NCBI GenBank assembly: GCA_949752735.1
Contig: OX457036.1
Span: 6,450,577 to 6,514,576, forward strand
DNA length: 64,000 bases
Reading direction: 5' to 3'
Source of the DNA: Lumbricus terrestris
Lineage: Eukaryota > Annelida > Clitellata > Crassiclitellata > Lumbricidae
The translations under genes and the position numbers were made by a program. Of this stretch, positions 53,641-64,000 are shown piece after piece (position 1 is the first letter of the stretch; each line of letters opens with the position of its first letter). The notes below the pieces were generated by a model. That model was not told the origin of the DNA. It saw only the letters and a program-made list of their open reading frames with translations, and did no database searches.

Positions 53641-54145
53641 ATTGTCCTTTCAAAATGAGCTATGAAATTTCTATTTACACGAAGAAAATAAAGTCGCCAT
53701 TAAAAATCGAATATCTAATTGTACATGATCATAAGCATTGGATTGCATGCGGGTAGCAGAAATCTTTTTACGAAATCACATCACTGACCTACATGTATCC
53801 ACACAACATGTGTGAATAAACAGCAGGAGGTTTTATCAGCTTCGACGTTTTTGATTGCTTTGTGTGAGGGTTCTATGAATTTTCCGCTTATATTAATCGC
53901 AAATGGTAGAGCATGCAGATCCTTAAATCAAGGATCAAAGAATCAACCGCAGACGAAATGTCAACTGAGGAGACGACGATATATACCGCCGAAGAAGATT
54001 CAAATAGTATTGACAACTCCTTTGACTACCGCCGGCTAAAAAGACAGATTATACAGACATGAAGACAGAATGAGCACCATGCAGACTTGCATTCACAATT
54101 CATAAGGAAACGCGCTGTGCCTGCTTTTAAACACCTGTAATTCTT
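53641..54145 (+). repeat. Block F of U3
   Basis: GCATGCGGGTAGCAGAAATC, GTGAATAAACAGCAGGAGGT, CGCAGACGAAATGTCAACTG and CTTTTAAACACCTGTAATTC. Same series as 21426-21985. Confidence 0.75.
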
Positions 54146-54930
54146 TTATATTTTGCACGTAAAAAAACTTGGACTCTTAATGTTTTAGGTTGGTCATATG
54201 AATCTGACGCGCTATAATTATTTTATAGCAAAGAACAATTAAAACGGACATGCACACTTGCACAGAGAAACAGAAACACTGGGATGGTTAAACAGATGGA
54301 TAAGAAAGTCATGCAGACAGACAAACAAACAGACACGCAAGCACATACATGTAGGAAGGCTATGCATGGAAATTGATGGAATCATGTGCCTTGTTATTTT
54401 CGACAGGTGAGATAATGCTGTAGAGTATGACACAGGAGGGTAGATATTATGTGAAATATGATTGGTTTTGGTAAGTCAGTGTAGAGTTCTGTGAGCTTAT
54501 GGGTGGTGAATGCAAATCCGTTAGAAATAGAGTGATTGCATTAATGGCTGGCATGGACATCATAATGTATTCACTCCCAATTGAATACGAAGAAGAAATG
54601 ATCATTTTAGATAAACTGAGCATTACTTTCGAGGAACCTAATAGAATTGAGCTGCATAATTTCTTATTGTTATAATTATAGCATCGAGTCCTAAATATAG
54701 TTACACTTAAAACACCGGTAGTAAAAATGACACAAATAAGGCGCGCAAGCACGCGAAGAGGAGAATAATTATACGTGTGCTATGAAAAGAGAAGGGGATA
54801 CAGAGTTAGGGAGAAGTGGCAGCAAACACACGACAACCGCGAAGCAAACACACGACAGCCGCGCAACACGCACATTTAAAGACAAGCGCTGTAATATTCA
54901 CAGGGAACTTACAAACAACAAATTTCAAAG
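54146..54930 (+). repeat. Block G of U3
   Basis: AAACAGAAACACTGGGATGG, TGATTGGTTTTGGTAAGTCA, AAAACACCGGTAGTAAAAAT, GGCGCGCAAGCACGCGAAGA and CACACGACAGCCGCGCAACA. The last is tandemly repeated with CACACGACAACCGCGAAGCA. Frames at 54782-55025 are not called. Confidence 0.65.
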
Positions 54931-55930
54931 AAGAACTTTCCCATTTCTTTTTGTGTTTACATTGCTTTATGAATTGGGCTAGACATTCTCTAAGTTGTCA
55001 GGTTGTCATTGGACTCAAAAAGTAAGTGAAATCTTGCAGTTTGAGTAGATAAATAGTAAAGCGAAATTAAACTTAAACACCCTTAAAACATACAGTAATT
55101 ATCTACTCTCTGTCTGATTTATCATATAATTATCTCTAATGCCTGATAACATGTCACGCTAACAGTTTCCAAATATTTAGAGAATTGGACCAAGAATATG
55201 ATTCCAAAATTTCATGAGATAAAGTTGAACGGATAAAAAGATATGAATCTTTCAACTTCATATGCCGAAATTTCAGTTTGCAAGCAATTTTCTGTTAGAT
55301 TCAATAAAATGTTAGCCAAACTGTTTTTCATTATCTTTAAACACGGTATTTTCAAGAAATCTGGTCGTTGACCGCAAAACACTTATGGTTTTGAATGTCA
55401 CTCAACTCAAAATCCCCATAGGCTGGTTTAAAATGATTCTATTATCATTGAAGAGAAATTTTCATCTTAATGCGAATAGTGTTGTGCGCCTTTCCTATGC
55501 GGTGGTTTGCCTCCATGAATCCTGAGATTTACCCCCGAGAATCCTTGACTTTGCCCCAAGGAATCCTGGAATATCCCAAACTGATCGATAATCCGAAATT
55601 TCAATTAGCTATAGTTACACTAACTATTGATGTAGGCTATATCAACGCCGTTAGCGATCGACTCAACATTGGATGGATGGATCCGATTTGACCATGGTCT
55701 ATGACAACAGAGGCCGTTACACTGGACAGAAATTTGTTCGGCGTATTACAGCACTTAAGAGCAAGGTACTAGACCAGGAGATTTTTGAAACGAATTAATA
55801 CGTTTCTGATCTCACAAATATGTATATATAACACTTATATTCATCGTTTTTGAGGTGTTTTAAAATGAATACTTAACGGTCAAATTTGGAACTATCTCAA
55901 TTTGTCATTGGAAGAAGTCATTACATCAGA
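54931..55930 (+). repeat. Block H of U3
   Basis: Nearly identical by eye to 6871-7865, without the Helitron that follows in U1. Frame 55470-55691 (73 residues) corresponds to 7398-7625. The high similarity suggests a recent duplication or gene conversion between U1 and U3. Confidence 0.8.
55668..55765 (+). repeat. CCAGGG cassette, copy 8
   Basis: GGATGGATGGATCCGATTTG, then CCATGGTCTATGACAACAGA, CGTTACACTGGACAGAAATT and CAGCACTTAAGAGCAAGG. Shares both arm changes with copy 2. The frame is open (DNRGRYTGQKFVRRITALKS). Confidence 0.85.
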
Positions 55931-57050
55931 GTCAATGAAAAATAAAAAAACTATTTTCAGAGAACGATAACGGCTAGTTGAATAAAATATTAGAAACTCT
56001 TTTCGCTGAATGTGAATAAAAAAATTCAAAAATGTTTTAGTCTCCCTCTCGTCAACCGACTCTGGCATGACTCCGCAACTGCTTGACCTTCTGTAATGTC
56101 TGTTCCAACCCTGTAGAGATTATTATGGCGACGCCAACGATCTTTTCTATCACACAGAGTCGTTAAACAGCAACTACCTGTCTCTAACGAAGTGGCCAGA
56201 TGAACAACATCCTAAGAATGGACCTTCCCACAGCATGGTTCGTTTCTCTACTAATGGATATATTTCCGCTCTGCGTTAATTCCTTTGTGTGACTTTCTAT
56301 TCGCCGGCATTATAATACACCTCGCAACTTTGAAGCAATTCAATTTTGAATTGTTGATACGACATCACCAGTCCATCAACCTTCCGTTTAATAAAAAAAT
56401 CAGTACGTAGACCATCCCATGATCGAACTCGAGAACTGACAAGATGAGCAACACATAGATATACAAACAGACTGGATATCCAACACGATAATTTAAAAAT
56501 GAAACAATACAGGGTGAAATGTCAGTCGAATTCACTCAGACATTATTCGGATCATATCGGCCCAAAGACATCAAAAGTAGACATTTTGTATTGTATCCAT
56601 ACATTTATATAGCGCCTCTAACAGTGCACACCAATCCACTTTAGATGGATCCATGAGCAATATCACTTTAGGTAAACCCACGGTCGCGTCAAGTAGGATT
56701 CGAATGCTTTTCAATAGGAAACTTGCCCTGATCCAATTGGCGAATTAAATCCTCATATGTACATCAACGGCGCGTCATCTGACCTCATAGGTTTGCTCAA
56801 TGTGAGCTTCCTGCACTTTATTGAACTTGATAACCCTGACCAACCTCCACATATCTAGGATCTATCTGTCAACTATCATCCGATTATTCAGGTAGCAGTT
56901 CTGTTAAATCCGGAAAATACATAGCTGGCGAACTTCTTCACATGCAATCAGCGGAAGGACAAGCATTTTTCACTGGTGATACGTCACAATCAGCTGCGGT
57001 TCTTCCGTGATACCATCACAATTTCGTCATGTGCTACATTTGCCATCCAC
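55931..57050 (+). repeat. Block I of U3
   Basis: GAACGATAACGGCTAGTTG, CCAGATGAACAACATCCTAA, CGCCGGCATTATAATACACC, GGTGAAATGTCAGTCGAATT, CCCACGGTCGCGTCAAGTAG and TGATACGTCACAATCAGCTG. Single copy, without the duplication and inserts seen in U1 and U2. The stretch at 56516-56540 parallels the final codons of the bHLH gene. Confidence 0.8.
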
Positions 57051-57821
57051 TTCCTTTTCAAGTGTTAGTTATAATAACAATTATTATGTTCCTTTAGCGA
57101 TAAGAGCATCAGAAGTGAGATGTCACCTATGCTTCATTTCATTTGCTGGAAATCTGCTATCAAAAGTATGCACAGATGCGTCTCTTTTGACGGTGTTTAA
57201 GAACCGGATTTGTAATGGTTGAAATCGGAACTGTCACATTAATTTTTGTGGTAATAAGAAGCTATGTGAATTTTTTCTTAGTCATTTGAACAAATGCAGG
57301 AGAGAACTAGAATATCTTGTCACGTAAATATTCGGGCAAACCACTTTCAGTGAACGCAGATGAAAAGAATTCTTCATAATGATTGTAATTATGTTTATCA
57401 ATTGAAATTCACATAAACGCAGAGCACAATAAATTATTCATTTTGTGACCAGATGGTAAAGAATAATTTATTAGAAAAGGCGGATTTAACATTTGTGGCA
57501 AACATACAAAGCGTTTATCGCGTAGGCCAATTATAATTCTGTTGATTTTAATTTTGCCATCGCCACCTGGCGAATGAAATGCTGAGTTGACCATTGTAAG
57601 GGCAGCCACGGAAGTGAACCCGTGTCCGTTCTGATCTCTACTATTCTTGCGATGGAGTTACCAATGCTCTGTAATTTCACTCCAAAGATCTTATAATGTA
57701 GCATAAACTGTACTTAATAGTTTAATAAAAAAAGATCAATTGGAATTCATACGGTTTAAATCGCCTGCTCCAAATTTATCTGACAGGAAAGATCGCTGCT
57801 GTGGATAGCTATAGGAGTTCG
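57051..57821 (+). repeat. Blocks J and K of U3, first part
   Basis: AGTGTTAGTTATAATAACAA, GACGGTGTTTAAGAACCGG, TGAAAAGAATTCTTCATAAT and GATCGCTGCTGTGGATAGCT. Block K is cut at GGAGTTCG (57814-57821) by the next element. Confidence 0.75.
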
Positions 57822-59121
57822 CAGGGCCGGATTAACAAATGTGGGGGCCCTGTTCGGTAAAACGGTGGGGGCCCCAACCTTACAGACTCATTGAAAAAGG
57901 ACACACAATTGACACAAAACGTGTTATATTCAACAAATCAACACTCGATCGTCTATTAGTAATTCGATCCTTCTTTTTTACAATATGAACATGTCTTTTC
58001 ATATTCCAGTCTAGTGTTAGAGTCAGTGGCGGCGCCAGGATTTCAGTTTTTTGGGGGGTCTAAATTCCAGCGGAGTAAATTTTTCATTTTCAGCCGCCAA
58101 AATTTCTGACGACTGTTTTAGTCATTCGGTCGAAATCTCATGAAAATTGTCCATTATTTTCACCCACTAAAATTTCAGACGACCTTTTTCTTTTCTTTTT
58201 TAGTCATTCGGTCGAAATCTCATGAAAATTTCCCATTGTCACCCATCAAAATTTCTGACGACTTTTTAGTCATTTGGTCGAAATCTCGTGCATATGGTGT
58301 TTCAGTTTCTACATTGTAGGTTGGCTGATAACGGAAATGTTTAATTTTTACATGTAAAAATACCGGATGGCCTTTTTGGGGCTTAGCCTCCGTAGCCCCC
58401 TAGCGCCGCTGCTGGTTAAAGTATTCATCTATTACCGTTTAAGAATATTGGAATCGGACTTTTTTAAACCAGGGCATAGTCAGTTCACTCATACAAGTAA
58501 ACTGTGCAGAAGCGATTTAGGCCTATGTCCTAAATAAATTCTTGGCAGGGAAAATATTCTGGAAGTCTTGTGGCAAGACAACGACCAAGGCAGAGGATTT
58601 GTACCAGAGCACTTGCCCTGATTTGTCCTTCTGTAGCGCCGCCACTGATCACACACTAATATAGGCCTATATTTTCGCGTTTACGCAAGTAGTAGACCTA
58701 ATTCGTAAAAGCAAAGAGTGTAGGCCCCTATAAATGATGGATGTCATTTCATAAATGCGTTGCATAGCACTTGAATTCCGATCAGAAGAGGTGTTAAGTG
58801 TCTAAAATCATATAGATCTAAGTAGTTAAGACTGATAGCCCTTGCTAGAATTTCTGGCCGATTTAAAGATAAAAGTCTGCTTGGAATTGGAAACTATGTA
58901 CAATAAGGGCCCCCACACATGCTCAAAAGTTGTAAGTTTATATTATGTTAAAATCAGTAGTTTTCAAATAATTTGACAATTTGTTCCAATATATATTTTA
59001 CTCATTTTTACTATCATGATTAACAGTGATGACAAATATTTATATTGCATGTGTGGGGGCCCCTAGAGTGTGGGGGCCCCTGTTCGGCCGAACATGTCGA
59101 ACATGCCTTAATCCGGCCCTG
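57822..59121. mobile_element. hAT-type element, 1300 bp, with nested MITE
   Basis: Ends CAGGGCCGGATTAAC and TTAATCCGGCCCTG, perfect 8-bp duplication GGAGTTCG (57814-57821 and 59122-59129). The U1 paralog at about 11594 (CTATCGGAGTAGTTGATGTC) is the empty site. GGGGGCCCCT words lie inside both ends (57845, 59056, 59073). No transposase. Confidence 0.92.
58024..58414. mobile_element. Nested hAT MITE, 391 bp
   Basis: Starts CAGTGGCGGCGCCAGG, ends CTAGCGCCGCTGCTG, with GTTAGAGT/GTTAAAGT flanks (7 of 8 identical). The interior has three units around TCTGACGACTTTTTAGTCAT and TTCGGTCGAAATCTCATGAA, the same motif as the array at 31802-32745. Confidence 0.88.
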
Positions 59122-59617
59122 GGAGTTCGGAGCAGTAGATGTCCATTAAGCTGGCAATGTGTTATCCTTAGGTATGCAGTACTAACGCCTTCCTTTTTTA
59201 GCCTCGGCAGACCATCTTTTTAAAAACTATGCAGTCGTTGCAGTAATCATAGACGAGTTGGATGGAACTGCATAACTCTGGAACAGTGTTGAGTTCATGG
59301 AGAACTTCAGGAGAAACAACAATATTGACTGTAATTAACCAATTTCCTGCGTGACGACGTTGTTTAACAACAGGACGATACGATTCGATCTTTGTGTCAC
59401 AGAATTACCGCTCTTATATTAAACTTTCAATTACTATTTCCGGTGTCCAAACTGACACAAACAGAATTGCTGCAATCTACGTTTTCCAAACTATAGTGAA
59501 CTTTAAATTAATTACTGAAATAATGACTTCGACTCTATAATGAAGAAACAACAATTTTATTATATATACAGATGGTTCTTTATAATATATCATGGTTAAA
59601 TAGCTGTCTAGCGACGT
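59122..59617 (+). repeat. Block K and an E module of U3, continued
   Basis: GAGCAGTAGATGTCCATTAA, GTACTAACGCCTTCCTTTTT, GTTGCAGTAATCATAGACGA, TTCCGGTGTCCAAACTGACA and TAGCTGTCTAGCGACGTTGT, where a LINE-like piece interrupts the hairpin. Confidence 0.75.
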
Positions 59618-59757
59618 TGTTAAGCTACCGAACCTGCTGTGTAGCCGACCTCCGTGTCGTGCGAAGCAGACCGTGTTTCCGATAACCTGTATCTGTAATC
59701 ATTCTGCGGTCTGTCAGATTGAATGTCAATGAACGAAGATATTATTATTATTATTCA
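59618..59757 (+). mobile_element. LINE-like 3' fragment, copy 2
   Basis: AAGCTACCGAACCTGCTGTG through CATTCTGCGGTCTGTCAGAT and AATGAACGAAGAT to an (ATT)n tail. It splits the GTTGTTTCACAAC hairpin of block E: GCGACGTTGTT is on the left and CACAACAAAGACGATAGG on the right. Matches the 3' part of 25641-25884. Confidence 0.65.
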
Positions 59758-60495
59758 CAACAAAGACGATAGGAGTCGGTTGTCATATGTCATAGGAATA
59801 CCACTGCATAGCGTACAAACTTTTTTTTTAAACGTATAGAATGCTATTTACGGTGTATAAACCAAGACTAGCGAAATTGTATTGGATCGTATTTGTCAAC
59901 GGATTAGATTTCGCACGTAAGTCGTGCGAGATTCCATCCTAGCAGTGAAGTGGGCGTGGCCGGATAGTATTTGTTGCCCGGATAGTATAACGCACACAAC
60001 GGCAGTATAATAGCTGTCTAGCGACGTTGTTTCACAACAAAATACGAAATGAGTCAGTGTTTTTGTCACTTTTTGTGCCATAGAATTAACGCTTCGGGAC
60101 GTACAAACTTTTATATAAAACTTTTTAAATACTATTTACGGTGTACAAACCAAGACTAACGAAAATTGTTAGTATCTACGTTTTCCAATCTAAAGTCACA
60201 TAAAATATAAAAAAACAGAAATAGTAATGTTGAGAACAAAATAGAGCAAAATAGAACAAAATAAAGTTTGACCGTTTGGAACGAGCCTCTACCCGAAAGT
60301 TAACACTAGTGTTTATCGCAAAAGAAAGAGCCTATAATAATTATAGGTACACAAATCAAGGGCTTAAGACTCAGCGTATGAAAATTGTCTATGGCCAGTG
60401 TAGCATGGAACTCCGCCCCTCTAAAAGTCGTCGGCGCCTGGACATTACATTGACTCCAATTATAGACACGACTGTGTGAAGTAAGGTAAGAGTTA
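59758..60495 (+). repeat. Two block E modules and block L of U3
   Basis: ACGGTGTATAAACCAAGACT at 59850 is a shortened E module. GCGACGTTGTTTCACAACAA at about 60020 starts a second, full one with ACGGTGTACAAACCAAGAC and TAGTATCTACGTTTTCCAAT. Then GAGCCTCTACCCGAAAGTTA (block L). Frames 59896-60081 and 60276-60479 are not called. Confidence 0.7.
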
Positions 60496-60794
60496 TTAGA
60501 TTTATATACATGTATTGTACCAAAAGCACTTTACTTTATTGCTAGTGTGATAATTTTAGACAGACAATTGTTGCCTGGAACAATTATAGTTTCCAGTTGA
60601 TTTTATAATTATGGAATAAGTAAATGAATATGAATAGACCAGCGAAGAGACATAAGTGTACACACACAGAAAAAAAATATATGTATATATATATAAACCA
60701 TATCAGCGTCTTCAATATCTTAGCCACGGCATTATAATATTATAGGGACCGGTGGTCGGTATGTGATTAACATATTATCTGGAAGACAGCTACA

Positions 60795-60860
60795 TAATTG
60801 TTGGCGCAGTGGTGTGGTGCATGGTGGGTTCCAAGGTTCTAATCATTATTTTGCGACGAC
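60795..60860 (+). mobile_element. tRNA-like SINE head
   Basis: A-box-like TGGCGCAGTGG at 60802-60812 and B-box-like GGTTCTAATC at 60835-60844, about the right distance apart. No acceptor stem pairing is evident, so I read it as SINE-derived rather than a tRNA gene. The degenerate inverse at about 33640-33710 is in a comparable setting. Confidence 0.5.
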
Positions 60861-61539
60861 CATTTAAAGAAGATTAAGTTGAATGCAAATGTTGAATAAG
60901 TTCAGATTCTAATAGATAACCATTGAAACAGTTTAAAGGTGTTTAAACAGAGTTCTTTAAGAAATATCATTTTTCATAATTATAATGCTTCCGAGAATAA
61001 TGATTACGGCTACTGTATGATTATATTGGACATAACAATTTATTTACTAGTGTCTCGTACTTATACATAATGCATATATAAATATAATTATACATACAGG
61101 CACAAATGAAAGGCTAATCTGACCTACAAGGAAATGGAACGCTTTTTTCCACGCGCGACGGACCAAAATCTGTCACCAAATTTGGCGACACACCATGCGA
61201 CCGTCATTATATCAATATCTTTGAAGTTAAAATAGACTTTCCACGAAGTTAAAATTGCTCATCCATTGTTCGCCGTGAAATTTGTTCCAGACAACGATAC
61301 AAAATGGCAATTAGACCGCAAGAAAATTATTAGAACAAAGAATTGGATAGAATAGAAAATGCCTTCAAAGAAATAGAGAATGATGATAATGAATGAATTA
61401 TTAGTTCAGGCCTTAGTGAACGAGGTACACGTATGGAACGAAAAACAGTCACAACCACAGCAATTACTCCAATATGCTAATAACACACACTGTTGCCTTC
61501 TCAGGATCTTATGACTTTTGAGATAAATAAGTGCGCAGG

Positions 61540-61625
61540 TAAGTAAGTAAGTAAGTAAGCAAGTACGCAAGTACGCAAGAAAGCAAGTAAGCAAGCTAGC
61601 AAGTGAGCAAGCGAGCAAGCAAGCA
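61540..61625. repeat. (AAGT)n/(AAGC)n microsatellite
   Basis: AGGTAAGTAAGTAAGTAAGT, then CAAGTACGCAAG, CAAGCAAG and CGAGCAAGC variants. The minus-strand Leu/Cys-rich frame 61406-61669 is produced by the repeat. Confidence 0.95.
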
Positions 61626-61960
61626 AGTATTTTCTTTATAACTCCACTTGCAATCGAACAATGGGACATAAAACATCAGTTTGATACGTCGAAGTAATAG
61701 CTGGAAAAAGAACGTAAAAATTAAATCACAAGCTGGATGAAATGACTACAAATTACTATGAGCGTTAAATAAGTCATAACACATTATGCTGATGATGAAA
61801 TAACTAGGCAAGCCATTCTAAGATGAAAACTCATGCTTGTCATTCCCATAAAACTGTTTCGTCCTCAACGAAATTCTGCAAATATCGGTTCCTCTGGCTA
61901 CTCTCAAAAAGTATTGTTTATTTTTCAACCTTGCTCTGATCTCCACTACACATCGCTCTA

Positions 61961-63160
61961 CAGAGAAGTCCTCCAACATGACGAAGCCATAATGCATAAG
62001 CAAATGCCTTGTGTTTACCTTTTTGGCATCGTTTAAAAAAACAGCGGCATGAATGCAATCGTGATCACATTTATTACGTCGCATGCGTTACTGTGAATGA
62101 GGAATTTCGAGGAAGCCGGATCGTCCACAGTAATCATTAATCGAACAGATATCCAGTTATACTACATGATGAGAGATCGAATGATGCAACGCTCTGCTTA
62201 GACACCTTTTAATTACATAATAAAGAGGCAATATATTCTCTTTTGCAGGAACGCCATCAACTCCGATCCTCGTATAGATTTTGAAGTGTGCGGATAGGTG
62301 GACGTCAAGGGTGTAGTTGGCTGCCGCAAAATGTCGCCAATTAATAAAAATCGATTTCAAATCTAATTAAATTCCTTGTGAACCCACGGTGTTTTCTGGC
62401 AACAGAATTGCACGACACTCATTCACAAGACCAGCTTGTGTGAAGAATGAACGTATCTGTTGAATTCTTCGAGAATCTAACAGAGTCGAGGCCACACGAT
62501 CACAATATTATTATAGCAGTTTCGTAATAATGATTCTGGCAACTCTTAGGATAAGGACTTCCGAGCAAGAGTAACATTACTTTAAGACCGAGTATTGGTA
62601 TCATTACTTAAGGGCAAGTGCCGTCGTATATATAACGTTGGCACATTATTGTTTAAAGGGTGTGTAGCTTTTATTAAGACATTTTAATTTATCCTATCGA
62701 ACGGCATATTCTCGCTTCATTGAGGGCCGTACACATTGATCCGACCCCTCCAGACATTAAGAATATGATGCTTTGATAAATCATAGACAGTAAACCCATT
62801 TAGATAGAAAAGTCATATTTACAATTTTGTGTTTTTATTCAGACATTCATTCAATCATTATAAAAATTGACTTTGCGCCATTTAAAGAGCAGAGCTCCTC
62901 CTCAATAGACCCAGTCAGAAACGACTGTTAATAGAACAGTTGTCCTGTTATAGACTGGTGAATTGGATAACGCAGGCTGCACTAGTAAACCTTTTTTATG
63001 TTGATATCGTCGTAATAAAATGAAACAACGGCGCGCGGTCAATGTTTGTCTGAATATTCTATCGCGGACAACGTTACTCTGAATATTCTATTGCTACGGA
63101 ACTACTCACTGAACGTGTTGCGTTCGTCGACAACCACCATATTAACAATAGCATAAAGAA
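61961..63160 (+). repeat. Block M of U3
   Basis: AATGCATAAGCAAATGCCTT, CTGCTTAGACACCTTTTAAT, TGGACGTCAAGGGTGTAGTT, ACACGATCACAATATTATTA and TAACGCAGGCTGCACTAGTA. The last is the empty site for element copy 2 of U1. The region 62560-62830 has no U1 counterpart that I see. Confidence 0.7.
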
Positions 63161-63470
63161 TAAATATGTTTCTCTGCTCCTTGCCGCTGGGACCTTTGAT
63201 GCTTTGTATGTATGTATGTATATGAACATTTATATAGCGCCTTACAATAACCTCACGAAGGTTTGAAACACATTAAAATAACAGCAGCAAAGTGAAGATC
63301 CCTTACACAGTCAAATAATATCAAACCGACCTCAGTGTCTTCGGAAGAGTGCCTACATTTCCTTTCTCTCTGACAGACGAGCTAAGAACTTCGTGGGAAC
63401 TGAGAAGCGAAGATGTGAAGAAAGTTTCGTAAAATGATAAAAGACTTGTTACACTCTACACCTAATCCTG
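63161..63470. repeat. Spacer with inverted LINE/SINE-tail-like segment
   Basis: After a short (ATGT)n run, GAACATTTATATAGCGCCTT and CCTCACGAAGGTTTGAAACA resemble the inverse of an L2/CR1-related 3' tail. ATTTATATAGCGCCTCT also occurs inside block I (9302, 10427, 56603). No gene. Confidence 0.45.
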
Positions 63471-63483
63471 TGATGATGATGAC

Positions 63484-63547
<64 letters not shown>

Positions 63548-63862
63548 CTGATGATGATGATGATGATGATGATGACGACGACGACGACCACGATGATGGT
63601 GACGGTGACTTTGGCGGTGACGATGACGATGACGATGACGATGACGGTGACGGTGAGTTGTAGCGGTGACGATGACGATGTTGATCGCGATGGCGATGGC
63701 GATGACGATGACGATGACGGTGACGGTGAGTTGTAGCGGTGACGATGACGGTGACGATGATGATGACGATGGCAATGGCGGTTATGATGACTGTGCTGAT
63801 AACGGTGACGGTGACGGTGACGGTGACGGTGACGGTGACGATGACGATGACGGTAATCATGA
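63471..63862. repeat. GAT/GAC/GGT array at the window end
   Basis: (GAT)n to about 63570, then GACGGTGACGATGACGATG units, with GTGACGGTGAGTTGTAGCGG duplicated at about 63648 and 63719 (a 71-bp step). The block C flanks (ATGGATGGTGTTCATGATG, GATGTGACGTCGAC) are missing, so its relation to block C is unclear. All long frames are repeat artefacts. Confidence 0.95.
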
Positions 63863-64000
63863 TGGAAAAAAGGTGTGGTGGAAGAGGAGGAGGAATAGTA
63901 GGAGGCGGACATTAAATTATCTGTTCTTCTACGCTAGAAGAACAATTTGTTAAATATGTGTTAAAGATAGAACCAGCTGAGACACCTTTAACTTTCTGGT
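63863..64000. other. Spacer at window end
   Basis: AGGAGGAGGAATAGTAGGAG purine run, then AT-rich sequence ending with GAGACACCTTTAACTTTCTG, another AAAGGTGTCT word on the minus strand. No gene. Confidence 0.5.

Larger units (their letters stand above)
60496..61960. other. Spacer absent from U1, with SINE head and AAGT microsatellite
   Basis: In U1 blocks L and M are nearly adjacent; here about 1.4 kb intervenes. It holds TAAAGGTGTTTAAACAGAG at about 60936, a tRNA-like segment at 60795, and an (AAGT/AAGC)n tract at 61540-61625. AGCGTCTTCAATATCTTAGC at about 60700 matches 33468. I find no coding gene. Confidence 0.5.

Overview
The window looks like nuclear DNA from a marine invertebrate animal, possibly an echinoderm or other non-vertebrate deuterostome. 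Reasons: AT-rich, gene-poor sequence with many animal-type DNA transposons (hAT, piggyBac-like, mariner, Helitron), CR1/L2-like LINE pieces, tRNA-derived SINE heads, long trinucleotide arrays and frequent TAGGCCTA-like words. The only well-supported protein-coding gene is a single-exon bHLH transcription factor of the Olig family (38440-39216, + strand). The phylum is an inference. Nothing here suggests a bacterium or a virus.

The rest is dominated by a long composite unit repeated head to tail. Block letters used below: A (CGCAACATAAATCGAGG region), B (AAAGGTGTCTAAG region with a hairpin), C (GAT/GAC array), D (GCAATTTTCCCCAAACGCG region), E (GGTGTCTAA...ATCTACGTTTT module), F (GGGTAGCAGCAATC to AAACACCTGTAATTC), G (GGCGCACGAGCACGCGAAG region), H (about 0.9 kb around ACACCCTTAAAACATA), I (ATGAACAACATCC to GATACGTCACA), J (GGTGTTTAAGAACC region), K (GATGTCCCTTAAGC region), E again, L (GAGCCTCTACCCGAAAG region), M (GCATAAGCAAATGCCTTGTG region) and N (region before A). 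Unit U1 covers about 3240-16980, U2 about 18230-26198 and U3 about 46290-63160. A fragment U0 lies at 1-3000 and an older, more diverged partial unit at 43542-46400. Because the same block exists two to five times, many insertions can be defined by comparison with the empty site in another unit.

Mobile elements defined this way or by their own ends: two Helitrons (3847-4569, 7866-8637); piggyBac-like elements with TTAA sites (5746-6708, 22526-23561, 28866-29741, 40775-41759); elements with 8-bp target duplications, mostly hAT type (12336-14941, 24213-24357, 30646-33413 with 31385-33325 nested inside, 35956-36845, 40317-40693, 42228-43533, and 57822-59121 with 58024-58414 nested inside); a mariner-type element with long terminal inverted repeats (51876-52858); a 450-bp GTGTCACGAAA family (three copies); a broken CR1-like LINE (26199-27492); an L2-like LINE tail (50265-50535); and SINE heads at 21181, 60795 and perhaps 33640.

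The central region 27.5-43.5 kb holds the Olig gene amid transposons. The last codons of the gene and about 1 kb of its 3' flank are colinear with blocks I and J of the repeated units. The surrounding units may therefore be decayed tandem copies of an Olig-bearing locus, or the gene may have taken up a repeat at its 3' end. Other unusual structures are a 774-bp palindrome built of AAGCTGCC units (17397-18170), a recurring AGGTGTYTAA word that marks several block types, and an eight-copy cassette of about 90 bp with an open frame. All comparisons were made by eye; no identity values or database matches were computed.
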